This document shows positions 16,829 to 25,622 of a DNA stretch of 64,000 nt, one piece after another. Each line of letters opens with the position of its first letter. Position 1 is the stretch's first letter. The notes beneath the pieces are model-generated. The model had not been told where the DNA came from. It saw only the letters and a program-made list of their open reading frames with translations, and searched no databases. Source of the DNA: Pseudomonas cremoris (lineage in GTDB: Bacteria > Pseudomonadota > Gammaproteobacteria > Pseudomonadales > Pseudomonadaceae); assembly GCF_014230465.1 (NCBI RefSeq), contig NZ_JAAXCY010000020.1, positions 1-64,000 on the forward strand, in the 5' to 3' direction. A program made the translations under genes and the position numbers.

Positions 16829-16837
16829 CGTGCTTCC

Positions 16838-17608
16838 TTACACAGCGCGTGCAGTGTGGATGACAAAGTCGCAATTCATCATGTCGTAGTTACGCTGGAA
16901 ATCGCCGTAGCTCTCATGCACGGCAAACCCGGACGCAAGCACCTCAGTGGCCAACTCGCCAGGCAACAACGGGTAGACCTTCAGCCGGTACTGCTCAGCG
17001 TTATCGAAGGTGTAGATGAACTCACAGAGGTGCTGATCGACCTGACCCAGGCTGACCGACGCGTTCGTGCCGCAGTAGTAGTAATTACCGCTGGCTTTGA
17101 AATTACCCGCGCGAATGGCGAGGAAGTTGCGTTGGTCGACAATCAGCAAACCACCCGGCTTGAGCAAGGCCCGGAACTTCTCCAGCACATTGAGGCGATC
17201 ATGGGCGGCGAACACATGGCACAACGAACTGCCCAGGCACACCACTGCATCGAACTGCCCCAAGTCCTGGGGGTCGAGGGACAGCCAGTCACGGTAGTGG
17301 GATTGAATCTCCAGGCCATGCTCACGAAAGTTCGCCCGGGCCTTGGTCAGCATGGTGCTGCTGCCGTCGGTGGCGACCACGTCAAAACCCGCCTGCTTGA
17401 GCTGCACCGCGTGAAAGCCACTGCCCGTCGATACATCGATCACCGACTGCACGCCATGTTCGCGCAGCAGCTTTTCAAAGAAGCCGCCCTCCCCGGCCTT
17501 GCGTTTTTCCCAGTCAATCAACTCGTCCCAGCGCTCGACGAAATTCGCCGAATACTGCGCGGAGTAACTGGCCACTTCGTTGTGTTTTCGCCCTGATACT
17601 TGATTCAT
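16838..17608 (-). CDS. Class I SAM-dependent methyltransferase
   Basis: The 256-residue protein contains the SAM-binding motif I VIDVSTGSGFHAVQLKQAG with the acidic residue of motif II in VVATDGSS, and motif-IV-like FDAVVCLGSSLCHV followed by LLKPGGLLIVDQRN. Overall it resembles glycine/sarcosine N-methyltransferase-type enzymes, including the RWDELIDWEKRK opening, but the substrate is unknown. The ATG at 17608 (TAGGTG upstream) was preferred to a much longer frame that overlaps the preceding gene. Confidence 0.85.
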   Translation of the reverse strand: MNQVSGRKHNEVASYSAQYSANFVERWDELIDWEKRKAGEGGFFEKLLREHGVQSVIDVSTGSGFHAVQLKQAGFDVVATDGSSTMLTKARANFREHGLEIQSHYRDWLSLDPQDLGQFDAVVCLGSSLCHVFAAHDRLNVLEKFRALLKPGGLLIVDQRNFLAIRAGNFKASGNYYYCGTNASVSLGQVDQHLCEFIYTFDNAEQYRLKVYPLLPGELATEVLASGFAVHESYGDFQRNYDMMNCDFVIHTARAV

Positions 17609-17615
17609 CGCACAC

Positions 17616-18752
17616 CTACCAAGTTGAATTCTTGAAAGACAGGTACTTGCTCGCCAGCTCGCGGGCAAAATCGGCCGACTGCTCGATCGACATGGTTTTC
17701 TTGGAGTAGCCCAGCAGCGTTTGCATGATCGCCATGCACTGCGGGTTGAACGTGACGGAACCGTCACAATGGATCTCGTCGATGCCGTCCTGGCTCTGGC
17801 AGATGGCGTTGATGCGCACGGCCTCGTCCTGCGGGCAGGCGTCGGAGAACTGCACGTCGATCTGCCCATCGTGCAGCCACACCGGATAACCACCCGGAAG
17901 CCCCAGCGGGCCCGGCGCATGCACCAGCACCGGCGTGGGCGAAAACAGACCCTCGATCACCGTCACGGCCGAGCACGCGGTGAGGAACTGCCCATCAACG
18001 CCACCCAAGCGCCGGAACTCGGCCTTAACCGTGGAAAACACCGACTCCGCTGGCAGGCGCGTTACCTCTGGCCGGTCGCGCACCTCATACAACAAGCGGT
18101 AACTGGCACGCGGCGGCAAGCCACCGCGCGGCACGTAGTGGCTGAAGTAATGCTGGGCATACAAGCGCACTTGCACAGCAGCGGGTTCGCACTCCAGCAA
18201 CCGGGCGATGGAAAAACGCACCGCAGGGATCAGGTTGGCCACATTGCCCACGCCGATATCCGGCGCCAGGCCGATCCTGGACAGGATCGGGTTGACCGCA
18301 TCCGGGAAGGCCGCATTGACCGTCTTGGCCGAAATGCCCGAAGCCTTTACCGCTTGCATCAGGTAATGCATCAATGTCAGGTGCATCGGTAGCCACGGGC
18401 CAAACTGGGCCTGGTCGAGCTGTTCGAACGTGAGCTTGGGCAAACCGGTGATCACCCGCCACGACTGCAACGAAGCGCAGTTCACCAGGATGTCCGGCGC
18501 CTCGTCACGCAGCAGCCGCGTGACCTTGTCGATCTCCGTGAGGTCGGCGATAACCGGCTTGATCGAAATGAACTGCCCCAACTGGGCACATGACAGCGCC
18601 ACCAGATTGCACAGCCGCAGGGTCGATTCTTCATTGCGGCCCAACACCACAAACTCGAACTGGTTTTTCGGCCCGAGAATTTTCAGGATCTGCAGGCACA
18701 AGTTGCCCGCGCCAACCAGCAGCAGCTTTCTCTTGCGTATCGACTGGCTCAC
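17616..18752 (-). CDS. Saccharopine-dehydrogenase-like NAD(P)-binding oxidoreductase
   Basis: The 378-residue protein opens with a Rossmann motif LLLVGAGNLCLQIL and then ADLTEIDKVTRLLRDEAPDILVNCA, as in saccharopine dehydrogenase-like proteins. The middle and C-terminal regions are not assignable. It may oxidise or reduce an imine or carbonyl in the pathway. Its ATG overlaps the SDR stop by four bases, and seven bases separate it from the methyltransferase. Confidence 0.7.
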   Translation of the reverse strand: MSQSIRKRKLLLVGAGNLCLQILKILGPKNQFEFVVLGRNEESTLRLCNLVALSCAQLGQFISIKPVIADLTEIDKVTRLLRDEAPDILVNCASLQSWRVITGLPKLTFEQLDQAQFGPWLPMHLTLMHYLMQAVKASGISAKTVNAAFPDAVNPILSRIGLAPDIGVGNVANLIPAVRFSIARLLECEPAAVQVRLYAQHYFSHYVPRGGLPPRASYRLLYEVRDRPEVTRLPAESVFSTVKAEFRRLGGVDGQFLTACSAVTVIEGLFSPTPVLVHAPGPLGLPGGYPVWLHDGQIDVQFSDACPQDEAVRINAICQSQDGIDEIHCDGSVTFNPQCMAIMQTLLGYSKKTMSIEQSADFARELASKYLSFKNSTW

Positions 18753-19474
18753 CGTGGGTAGGCTCCGTTGTCCACCGGAATAACCCTGCCGGTGATGTGG
18801 CGCATGGCATCGTTGACCAACAGCAGGATCACATCGGCGACGCCGCTGGGCAGAATGGGGTCTTTGAGGATTTCCTGGCGGGCGTACTCGTCACGCCGGT
18901 AAGTGGGGATGGTGTCGTAGATGGCGGTGTCATGAATCAGCGCCGGGGACACTGCGTTCACTCGTACAAAGGGGGCAAAGTTCCAGGCATTGGCCTTGGT
19001 CAGGCCGATGACCGCCGCCTTGGTCGCACCGTAAAGAGCGTCGCAGCTGCCCACCTCACCCGCCACCGAGGCAATGTTGACGATGCTGCGCGGGGCCTCG
19101 TGCTTCATTTCCCGCTCGGCAAAGTCCTTTGAGAGGTACACCAGAGCCTTGAGGTTCACATTGAGGATTTCGTCGACTTCATCATCGGAGTAGGCATAAA
19201 CACTTTTGCCGTGATAAAGCCCAGCGTTATTCACCAGCCCATAAATAGTCGAATGGCGTTCATACAAAGCAGGGATAAAACCCTTGATGACGGCGTTATC
19301 CGAGAAGTCGGCAACCTGGGTCTCCAACACATCCGCGCCATATTGATTTTGCAGTACGCGCAACCCTTCGGCATCTTTATCGGCAGCGATAACGAAATAC
19401 CCTTGTTCAATCGCTTTTATCAACGTGGCCCGCCCAATCCCGTTGGCCGCGCCGGTAATAATCAACTTCTTCAT
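18749..19474 (-). CDS. Short-chain dehydrogenase/reductase
   Basis: This 241-residue SDR has the cofactor motif TGAANGIG, the NNAG motif (LVNNAGLY) and catalytic Ser plus YGATK. The C-terminus DNGAYPR is typical. It likely oxidises an alcohol or reduces a ketone in the sulfotransferase operon. Acidic residues after strand 2 (AADKDAEG) favour NAD(H) over NADP(H). Confidence 0.85.
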   Translation of the reverse strand: MKKLIITGAANGIGRATLIKAIEQGYFVIAADKDAEGLRVLQNQYGADVLETQVADFSDNAVIKGFIPALYERHSTIYGLVNNAGLYHGKSVYAYSDDEVDEILNVNLKALVYLSKDFAEREMKHEAPRSIVNIASVAGEVGSCDALYGATKAAVIGLTKANAWNFAPFVRVNAVSPALIHDTAIYDTIPTYRRDEYARQEILKDPILPSGVADVILLLVNDAMRHITGRVIPVDNGAYPR

Positions 19475-19484
19475 ACAACCATCC

Positions 19485-20213
19485 TTATTGGCAAAATTCG
19501 TTCATGCGCGCGTAAAACGTCCGATGGTATTCGTACATCGCCTTTAACTTTGGATACTGATCGAGCGCTTCCGTGTCGGCTGCTTGTTGCTCCGGCAAGA
19601 CAATACGGTCACTGTTCTCTGCGGCCACATGCCAACTTCGCCAGGTTTTCCACTGGGGCGGGCATTCGCGTTTCCAGGTCATGGCATGGGGCAGGAATTC
19701 AATCTGCAAGTAGTCACACAACTTGCGAATGATGCGTTCCGGGTCGGCCGCCAAATCATCCGCATTGATCACATAAGGCACTTTGCCGGTGAGTTTGGTG
19801 ACGACACAGAATATCTCGTACAAGGCTTTATGCCCGATCGCGTGCAGCGGCATATCGGGATGCACCCGATGGTGGGAAATAATGCTGCTGGCGGGTTCGC
19901 GAATAATAAAAATATTTTCTTGTTGCGCCAAAAAGCCAAGATCAACTTTCAATTCATCCAGGCAGTGGTAGCACATGTCCTTGTGAAACACATGAGCGCG
20001 CTCTTTCGCCTGGATAAGTTGATCTTTGATACCGGCATACGTCGTGGGCAAACTGTGGTCCCACTCATCCGAAGGAATCGTCGAGTCCTCGGAAAACGCC
20101 ATGTGGGCAAACGGTTCGTGAAACACCTCAAAATCGCCGCGCTCGATAAACACGCGCTCCAACACGGTGGAACGCGAACGTGGGTGCGCCCATAACCCGA
20201 CCATCTTGTTCAT
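19485..20213 (-). CDS. PAPS-dependent sulfotransferase
   Basis: The 242-residue protein has a 5'-phosphosulfate-binding loop HPRSRST (residues 10-16). A 3'-phosphate-binding segment follows, IIREPASSIISHHRVHP, with the expected Arg and Ser. Family enzymes transfer sulfate from PAPS to hydroxyl or amino groups of small molecules. The ATG at 20213 overlaps the stop of the transaldolase-like gene by four bases (ATGA). A longer open frame lacks support. The APS kinase in the same operon supplies its cofactor. Confidence 0.85.
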   Translation of the reverse strand: MNKMVGLWAHPRSRSTVLERVFIERGDFEVFHEPFAHMAFSEDSTIPSDEWDHSLPTTYAGIKDQLIQAKERAHVFHKDMCYHCLDELKVDLGFLAQQENIFIIREPASSIISHHRVHPDMPLHAIGHKALYEIFCVVTKLTGKVPYVINADDLAADPERIIRKLCDYLQIEFLPHAMTWKRECPPQWKTWRSWHVAAENSDRIVLPEQQAADTEALDQYPKLKAMYEYHRTFYARMNEFCQ

Positions 20214-21433
20214 GCGAGCACCCCGTATTCGGCGGCCAGGATCGCGTTGAGCGACATTTTGTGAGGCTTCGCCGCCGGACAGAGGCGCACGCAGTAGTCG
20301 GCCAGGCGCCGATGAGCGCTGTTGGCTTCGTTGCAAGCGTTGATAAACGCCTCATGATTGCCGAAGTCGTACGCTTCAATACCATCGACAAAATAGGCTT
20401 CGCAGAAGTACGGAATGCGCACCAATTTTGCGAAGGTCGAAAGCGGTGCCTGCAGCGGTTCGCTGGCGGGCAGCACCGGTTTGCCACGGCTCTCGCGTTC
20501 GATCAGAAACTCCACCACGTCCGGCGTCAGCGTGTAGCACGTCGCTGTCAGCCCGGTTTTCTCCAGGTGCCAGCAATGTTTGTTGCCGCGCTCGTCCACA
20601 TCGACCTTGATGCTGGACAGCAGAGTTTTGACCGGCACGTTGGAGGCGGTTACCAAGGCCTGGATCTGCTCGTAGATCAGCAACTCAGCCCACCGCAGTT
20701 CCTCGGCATCCAGCGCCAGGCCACGCTCAGCGGCTTGCAAGGCCAGTTCGGGCTGGCAGGAAAAGCGCCCGATCATGAAGGTGATCACGTATTTACAGTG
20801 GCGGGTGTCGACTCCGTTAGTGCGCGCCGTCGCCAGGCCACGTTCTATGGCGTGGATACCGGCCTGAAACTGCGAAACGGTAAAGCAGAAGGTGATATTG
20901 ACGGAGCCACCCTGGGCCACCAGGCACTCTACGGTTGCCAGCCCTTCCAGGCTGCCCGGCACTTTCACCATCACGTTCGGCGCCAACTGGTGCAGCTCCA
21001 CCCCACGGGCGGTCATGCGCTCGGTGCAGCGCACATCCACCGGATCGACCTGGGCGGAGATCCAGCCATCCGCCTGGGCCGACTGAACCCACAGCGACTT
21101 CAACGTCGCGGCCCCTTCGATGATGACCTCGTCGTAGAGTTTCTTGCGTAACGCCTGGGGCGACAGGCTGGCCAAGTTGAAACGCGACGACCAGTACTCA
21201 CGTTTGTCGAGAATAACGGCGGTGACCAAGCGAGGATTGGTGGTCACACTGCTGAAGCCTGCGTGCAGTGCGAATGCATCCGGCATCAAGTGATTAATAT
21301 GAACGGCCGCCGCAGGGTACTTGTCCAGTAAGTGCTGTTTATAGGGTACGTACACCACGGGCGATGAATCCCACCATACCTCTGAACAGGGGTCATTACT
21401 CTTAAGCCGTTCTATGTAACCGAGAGTGTTCAC
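20210..21433 (-). CDS. Transaldolase-like protein
   Basis: The 407-residue protein keeps transaldolase landmarks: FSSVTTNPRLV, SAQVDPVD, NVMVKVPGSLEGLATVECL (with the Schiff-base Lys in VMVKVP) and VNITFCFTVSQFQAGIHAIERG. It is longer than Tal or FSA enzymes, with an extra N-terminal part and a C-terminal part of about 130 residues with no known match. The GTG at 21433 has a near-perfect AGGAGG site and was preferred to an ATG at 21460 that overlaps the previous stop without a ribosome site. In this operon it probably builds or cleaves a sugar-like carbon skeleton. Confidence 0.75.
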   Translation of the reverse strand: MNTLGYIERLKSNDPCSEVWWDSSPVVYVPYKQHLLDKYPAAAVHINHLMPDAFALHAGFSSVTTNPRLVTAVILDKREYWSSRFNLASLSPQALRKKLYDEVIIEGAATLKSLWVQSAQADGWISAQVDPVDVRCTERMTARGVELHQLAPNVMVKVPGSLEGLATVECLVAQGGSVNITFCFTVSQFQAGIHAIERGLATARTNGVDTRHCKYVITFMIGRFSCQPELALQAAERGLALDAEELRWAELLIYEQIQALVTASNVPVKTLLSSIKVDVDERGNKHCWHLEKTGLTATCYTLTPDVVEFLIERESRGKPVLPASEPLQAPLSTFAKLVRIPYFCEAYFVDGIEAYDFGNHEAFINACNEANSAHRRLADYCVRLCPAAKPHKMSLNAILAAEYGVLA

Positions 21434-21459
21434 AACGCCTCCTTTCCTGAGTAACGCCA

Positions 21460-22158
21460 TCAATTAATAAGGGTCAGTAGTTCACGCATATTGGCAAACG
21501 GTACTGCCCCGGCATCGGCCAACTTTCCATGCCGATCCATCGATCCAAAACCCAATACTTTTATATTCGCGGCAACGGCCGCTTGAACACCGGTGACACT
21601 GTCTTCAATCACCACGGCATCCGTTACGTCAACGTTGAAGGCCTGGCAAGCGGTTAAAAACACCAGGGGATCAGGTTTCCAACGGCCTAATTCATAACAA
21701 CTGAATATTCGCCCCTCGAAATAAGAGAACAAACCCGCCACACGCAAGCAATGTTCTATCTTGTTGCGCGGTGCACTGGACGCAACGCAATACGCAATGT
21801 CCAGATTTTCCAGCACATCGACTATTCCGTCAGTGGCCTTCAAGTGATGCGTCAAGGCCTCCAACGCTTGCACCCTGAAGTGCGTTTCAAACTGATCATC
21901 CAGGCGTACATCCAATACCTGCTCAGCCTCACGCAAACAATCGGCAATCTTTCGCCCACGAAAACGCTCAATATAATACGAACCATCAAGTGCAACAGTG
22001 TCCGGGGCATAACTATTCAATAGGGCAATCAATACAGACAGGCTGATCTCTTCGCTTTGAACTAACACACCGTCACAATCGAAGATCACCAACTTAGGCA
22101 ATGACACTGCCGCCTGTTCTGGTAGTTCCCCTATAACTGCCGATTCATACATGGGCAT
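21460..22158 (-). CDS. HAD-superfamily phosphatase/beta-phosphoglucomutase-like
   Basis: This 232-residue HAD enzyme has motif I DCDGVLVQSE (nucleophile Asp), motif II CVASSAP, motif III Lys in GRWKPDP and motif IV VIEDSVTGVQAA, with the four-helix cap typical of subclass I beta-phosphoglucomutase-like proteins. It is the first gene of the eight-gene operon and would remove or move a phosphate on a sugar-like intermediate. The ATG at 22152 is an alternative start. Confidence 0.85.
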   Translation of the reverse strand: MPMYESAVIGELPEQAAVSLPKLVIFDCDGVLVQSEEISLSVLIALLNSYAPDTVALDGSYYIERFRGRKIADCLREAEQVLDVRLDDQFETHFRVQALEALTHHLKATDGIVDVLENLDIAYCVASSAPRNKIEHCLRVAGLFSYFEGRIFSCYELGRWKPDPLVFLTACQAFNVDVTDAVVIEDSVTGVQAAVAANIKVLGFGSMDRHGKLADAGAVPFANMRELLTLIN

Positions 22159-22219
22159 CTCTTATAGGTGACTCCGCGATGACTTCCGAACTACCAACGG
22201 AGCGGGTTGAGGTGTGCCT

Positions 22220-22248
22220 ATAAGACACGCGACAAAAAACCCTGTCAA
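22220..22248 (-). promoter_or_regulatory. Candidate sigma70 promoter of the sulfotransferase operon
   Basis: On the minus strand a perfect -35 TTGACA (22243-22248) is followed after 17 bases by TCTTAT (22220-22225), a fair -10, about 60 bases before the first ATG. No other good promoter is seen between the divergent genes on this strand. Confidence 0.5.
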
Positions 22249-22406
22249 ACGCTTTTGAGCGGTTTTTTAGTATCTTATGGTTATTTTTTATTCTTCTGTT
22301 ATTCCATTTTTCACCATGGTTGTAGTCGCTAATTTCACAACGGTGAACTTCCCTTGTCCGGCATCAGTCAGCTGCTTGAACTCACGAATTTAAGGTCGGG
22401 TGGGCA

Positions 22407-23207
22407 ATGCGAATTTCGTTGGAACAACAAGTGGCGTTGGTGACGGGTGCCAGCTCCGGTATCGGTGCCGGTTCGGCTAAGGCGCTGGCACACGCGGGGG
22501 CTGCGGTGGTGTTGAATTACAACGCCCAGGCCGCGCCCGCCGAAGCCCTCGCGGCGCAGATCAATGCCGACGGCGGCCGCGCCATTGCGATTGGCGCAGA
22601 TGTCTCTAAAGAAGCCGATGTGGAACGCCTGTTCGCCCAGACCCTCGATGCGTTCGGCCACCTGGACATCCTGGTGGCCAACTCCGGGCTGCAAAAAGAC
22701 GCCAACCTGGTCGACATGACGCTCGAAGACTGGAACACGGTGATCGGTGTCAACCTCACCGGCCAGTTCCTCTGCGCCCGCGCCGCGGTGCGTATCTTTA
22801 ATCGCCAGGGCGTGCGGGACGGTGTCTCGCGGGCGGCCGGCAAAATCATCCACATGAGTTCGGTGCACCAACTCATCCCTTGGGCCGGCCACGTGAATTA
22901 CGCGGCCTCCAAGGGTGGCGTGGAAATGCTGATGCGCACCCTCGCCCAGGAAGTCAGTGAACAACGCATCCGCATCAACGGCATTGCGCCGGGGGCGATC
23001 CGAACGGCAATCAACCGCGCAGCCACCGAAGGTGCGGCCGAAAAGGAGTTGTTGAAGCTGATTCCTTATGGTCGGGTGGGTGATGTGGAGGACGTCGCCA
23101 ACGCCGTGGTGTGGCTGGCCAGCGATGCCTCTGACTATGTAGTGGGCAGCACCCTGTTTATTGACGGCGGCATGAGCCTTTATCCGGAGTTTCGTGGCAA
23201 TGGTTGA
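22407..23207 (+). CDS. SDR family glucose 1-dehydrogenase-like oxidoreductase
   Basis: The 266-residue SDR has TGASSGIG, a Ser in IIHMSSVHQ, catalytic Tyr and Lys in YAASKGG, and an SDR-typical C-terminus (GSTLFIDGGMSLYPEF) close to Bacillus-type glucose 1-dehydrogenases. It likely oxidises glucose or another polyol or lactone precursor with NAD(P). The GH15 gene overlaps its end, so liberated glucose could be its substrate. It is divergent from the sulfotransferase operon. Confidence 0.82.
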   Translation: MRISLEQQVALVTGASSGIGAGSAKALAHAGAAVVLNYNAQAAPAEALAAQINADGGRAIAIGADVSKEADVERLFAQTLDAFGHLDILVANSGLQKDANLVDMTLEDWNTVIGVNLTGQFLCARAAVRIFNRQGVRDGVSRAAGKIIHMSSVHQLIPWAGHVNYAASKGGVEMLMRTLAQEVSEQRIRINGIAPGAIRTAINRAATEGAAEKELLKLIPYGRVGDVEDVANAVVWLASDASDYVVGSTLFIDGGMSLYPEFRGNG

Positions 23208-25026
23208 TTTGAAGAACGAACAACAGAGTGCCATTGATGCCCACGGCATCATCGGCGATATGCGCAGTGCGGCATTGGTAAACGATAAAGGCAGCATCGA
23301 TTTTTTCTGCTGGCCGGAATTCGACAGCCCCTCGATCTTCTGCTCGCTGCTGGACACCCCCGACGCCGGGATTTTCCAACTCACCCCTGACCTGCCCAAC
23401 GCCCGCCGCGAACAGATCTACCTGCCCGACACCAACGTGTTGCAGACCCGCTGGCTCAGCGATGAAGCCGTGGTCGAGATCACCGACCTGCTGACCATCA
23501 GCGAGGAGATCGATGACCTGCCTCTGTTGATTCGCCGCGTGCGTGTGGTCAGCGGCAAAGCCAACATCCACCTGCGCTGTGCGGTGCGCCATGACTATGC
23601 ACGCACGCCAACCCAGGCCGCCCTCGACAACGGCACTGTTTGTTTTACTGCGCAAGGCCAACCCGGCCTGCGCCTGTCCAGCAGCCATCCGCTGCACATC
23701 AAGGACGGTGCCGCCGTCGCCAGTTTCGAACTGCGCCAGGAAGAAGGCGCCGAGTTCGTCCTCGGTGGCCAGGAAGACGAGCGCGTCGACAGCGGCTGCA
23801 CCGACTTGGCGCTGGCCCATACCTTGAAGTTCTGGCGCGGCTGGATCGCACAATCGAATTACCGCGGACGCTGGCGTGAAATGGTCAACCGCTCGGCGCT
23901 GGCCTTAAAGCTTCTGACCTCGCGCAAACACGGCGCAATCATTGCCGCTGCCACCTTCGGCCTGCCCGAGACACCGGGTGGCGAGCGCAACTGGGATTAC
24001 CGCTACACCTGGATCCGCGATGCCTCATTTACCGTCTACGCCTTCATGCGCCTGGGCTTTGTAGAAGAAGCCAATAGCTACATGCGCTGGCTCAAGGGCC
24101 GGGTCAGCGACTGCTGCGGGCAGCCGACCAAAATCAACATCCTGTATGGCATCGACGGTCGCCAGGAGCTGCCGGAAGCCGAGCTTGACCACTTCAGCGG
24201 CCACGGTGGTGCCAAGCCGGTACGCATCGGCAATGAGGCATTCGACCAGATCCAGCTGGATATCTACGGCGAACTGATGGACGCGGTGTACCTGGTCAAC
24301 AAGTACGGCGAAGCGATCTCCCACGAGGGGTGGAAACACACGGTGGAGGTGGCCGACCAGGTCTGCGAGATCTGGAACACCAAGGACGTGGGCATCTGGG
24401 AGATGCGCGGCGAGCAGCATCACTTCCTGCATTCGCGGCTGATGTGCTGGGTGGCGCTGGACCGTGCGATCCGCCTGGCGTCCAAGCGCTCGCTGCCGGC
24501 GCCGTTCGCCCGCTGGGACCAGACCCGCCAAGCGATCTACGCCGATATCTGGAACAACTTCTGGAACGAAGAACGCGGGCACTTTGTGCAGCACACCGGC
24601 AGCACCGCCCTTGACGGCTCGATGCTGCTGATGCCGCTGGTGCGTTTTGTCGCGGCCACCGATCCACGCTGGCTGTCCACACTGGAAGCCATCCAGAAGA
24701 GCCTGGTGCGCGACGGCATGGTCTATCGCTACCGCAACGACGACAGCCAGATCGACGGTTTGCAAGGCACTGAAGGCGCCTTCGCCGCGTGCTCGTTCTG
24801 GTACGTGGAATGCCTGGCCCGCGCCGGCCAAGTGGAAAAGGCCCACCTGGAATTCGAACAATTGCTGCGCTACGCAAACCCCTTGGGGCTGTACGCCGAA
24901 GAGTTCGACAGCCAGGCACGCCACTTGGGCAACACGCCACAGGCCCTGAGCCATTTGGCGCTGATCAGCGCGGCAACGTTCCTGGACCGTAAGCTGAGTG
25001 GAGAGAAGACGACCTGGCAACCCTAG
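23200..25026 (+). CDS. Glycoside hydrolase family 15 (glucoamylase/trehalase-like)
   Basis: This protein of about 608 residues has the bacterial GH15 layout: an N-terminal beta-domain (MRSAALVNDKGSIDFFCWPEFDSPSIF) and a catalytic alpha/alpha barrel with NWDYRYTWIRDAS. Later conserved segments are WEMRGEQHHFLHSRLMCWVALDRA and DSQIDGLQGTEGAFAACSFWYVECLARAG. Members hydrolyse alpha-glucosidic bonds, including trehalose in some actinobacteria. It has no signal peptide and is cytoplasmic. The start (ATG 23200, or GTG 23194) overlaps the dehydrogenase gene, implying a two-gene operon releasing and then oxidising glucose. Confidence 0.88.
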   Translation: MVDLKNEQQSAIDAHGIIGDMRSAALVNDKGSIDFFCWPEFDSPSIFCSLLDTPDAGIFQLTPDLPNARREQIYLPDTNVLQTRWLSDEAVVEITDLLTISEEIDDLPLLIRRVRVVSGKANIHLRCAVRHDYARTPTQAALDNGTVCFTAQGQPGLRLSSSHPLHIKDGAAVASFELRQEEGAEFVLGGQEDERVDSGCTDLALAHTLKFWRGWIAQSNYRGRWREMVNRSALALKLLTSRKHGAIIAAATFGLPETPGGERNWDYRYTWIRDASFTVYAFMRLGFVEEANSYMRWLKGRVSDCCGQPTKINILYGIDGRQELPEAELDHFSGHGGAKPVRIGNEAFDQIQLDIYGELMDAVYLVNKYGEAISHEGWKHTVEVADQVCEIWNTKDVGIWEMRGEQHHFLHSRLMCWVALDRAIRLASKRSLPAPFARWDQTRQAIYADIWNNFWNEERGHFVQHTGSTALDGSMLLMPLVRFVAATDPRWLSTLEAIQKSLVRDGMVYRYRNDDSQIDGLQGTEGAFAACSFWYVECLARAGQVEKAHLEFEQLLRYANPLGLYAEEFDSQARHLGNTPQALSHLALISAATFLDRKLSGEKTTWQP

Positions 25027-25065
25027 GGCACAATGGCCTGCCCCTCGACCGCCGACAGGAACCCC

Positions 25066-25539
25066 ATGCGCCAGGTACTGCTGATCATCGATGTGCAACC
25101 GTCCTTTAACCCTCCCGACTGGCTGGTGGAGGGCATCAATGCCCTGCTCGGCCACCTGCCCTCGGTGGCCACTGTGGAGCGCCACGACGAAAGCGTCACC
25201 CCGTTCGCCCGTCAACTGGGCTGGCAACCAGCGCCGAACGACCACAGCCTGATCGCGGCGGATCGCATCTTTATCAAGCACGGTTATGCGCCAACGCCCG
25301 AGACCGTCGCATACCTCAAAAGCCTGGCGCCGGAGCGAGTGTTGGTGTGCGGTATCCAGACCGATACCTGCGTCTTGGCGGCTGGGTTCGCTTTGTTTGA
25401 TGCGGGGTTGCAGCCGACCTTGATCAGCGATTTGACGGTGGGGTCTTCGTTGGATCGATCGGGGCAGTTGGGGGTGGATGTGTGGCGGCATCACTTCAAG
25501 CATGTGCTGAGCCGTGCTGACCTTGATCTAGACAAGTAA
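25066..25539 (+). CDS. Isochorismatase-like cysteine hydrolase
   Basis: The 157-residue protein carries the isochorismatase/nicotinamidase triad: Asp in LLIIDVQPSF, Lys in FIKHGYAP and Cys in GIQTDTCVLAAGF. The substrate is not evident; an amide is most likely. The ATG at 25066 follows AGGA and was chosen over an in-frame ATG at 25033. It follows the GH15 gene by 39 bases and may share its transcript. Confidence 0.82.
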   Translation: MRQVLLIIDVQPSFNPPDWLVEGINALLGHLPSVATVERHDESVTPFARQLGWQPAPNDHSLIAADRIFIKHGYAPTPETVAYLKSLAPERVLVCGIQTDTCVLAAGFALFDAGLQPTLISDLTVGSSLDRSGQLGVDVWRHHFKHVLSRADLDLDK

Positions 25540-25622
25540 CCCCTGCGCCACACATCGCCCCCCATCCCGTCACGGCAATCGGCTAGAGTTCCAACACCTC
25601 TGGCCAGCCGACGAGCCCCATC

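Noticed and set aside
22237..22270. Plus-strand hairpin CGCT-TTTG-AGCG followed by T6 between the divergent operons
   Set aside because: No plus-strand gene ends there and the stem is only four perfect pairs; the sequence is better explained by overlap with the minus-strand -35 region.
24025..25503. 492-codon open frame on the minus strand
   Set aside because: Antisense to the GH15 and isochorismatase-like genes, both of which have catalytic motifs.
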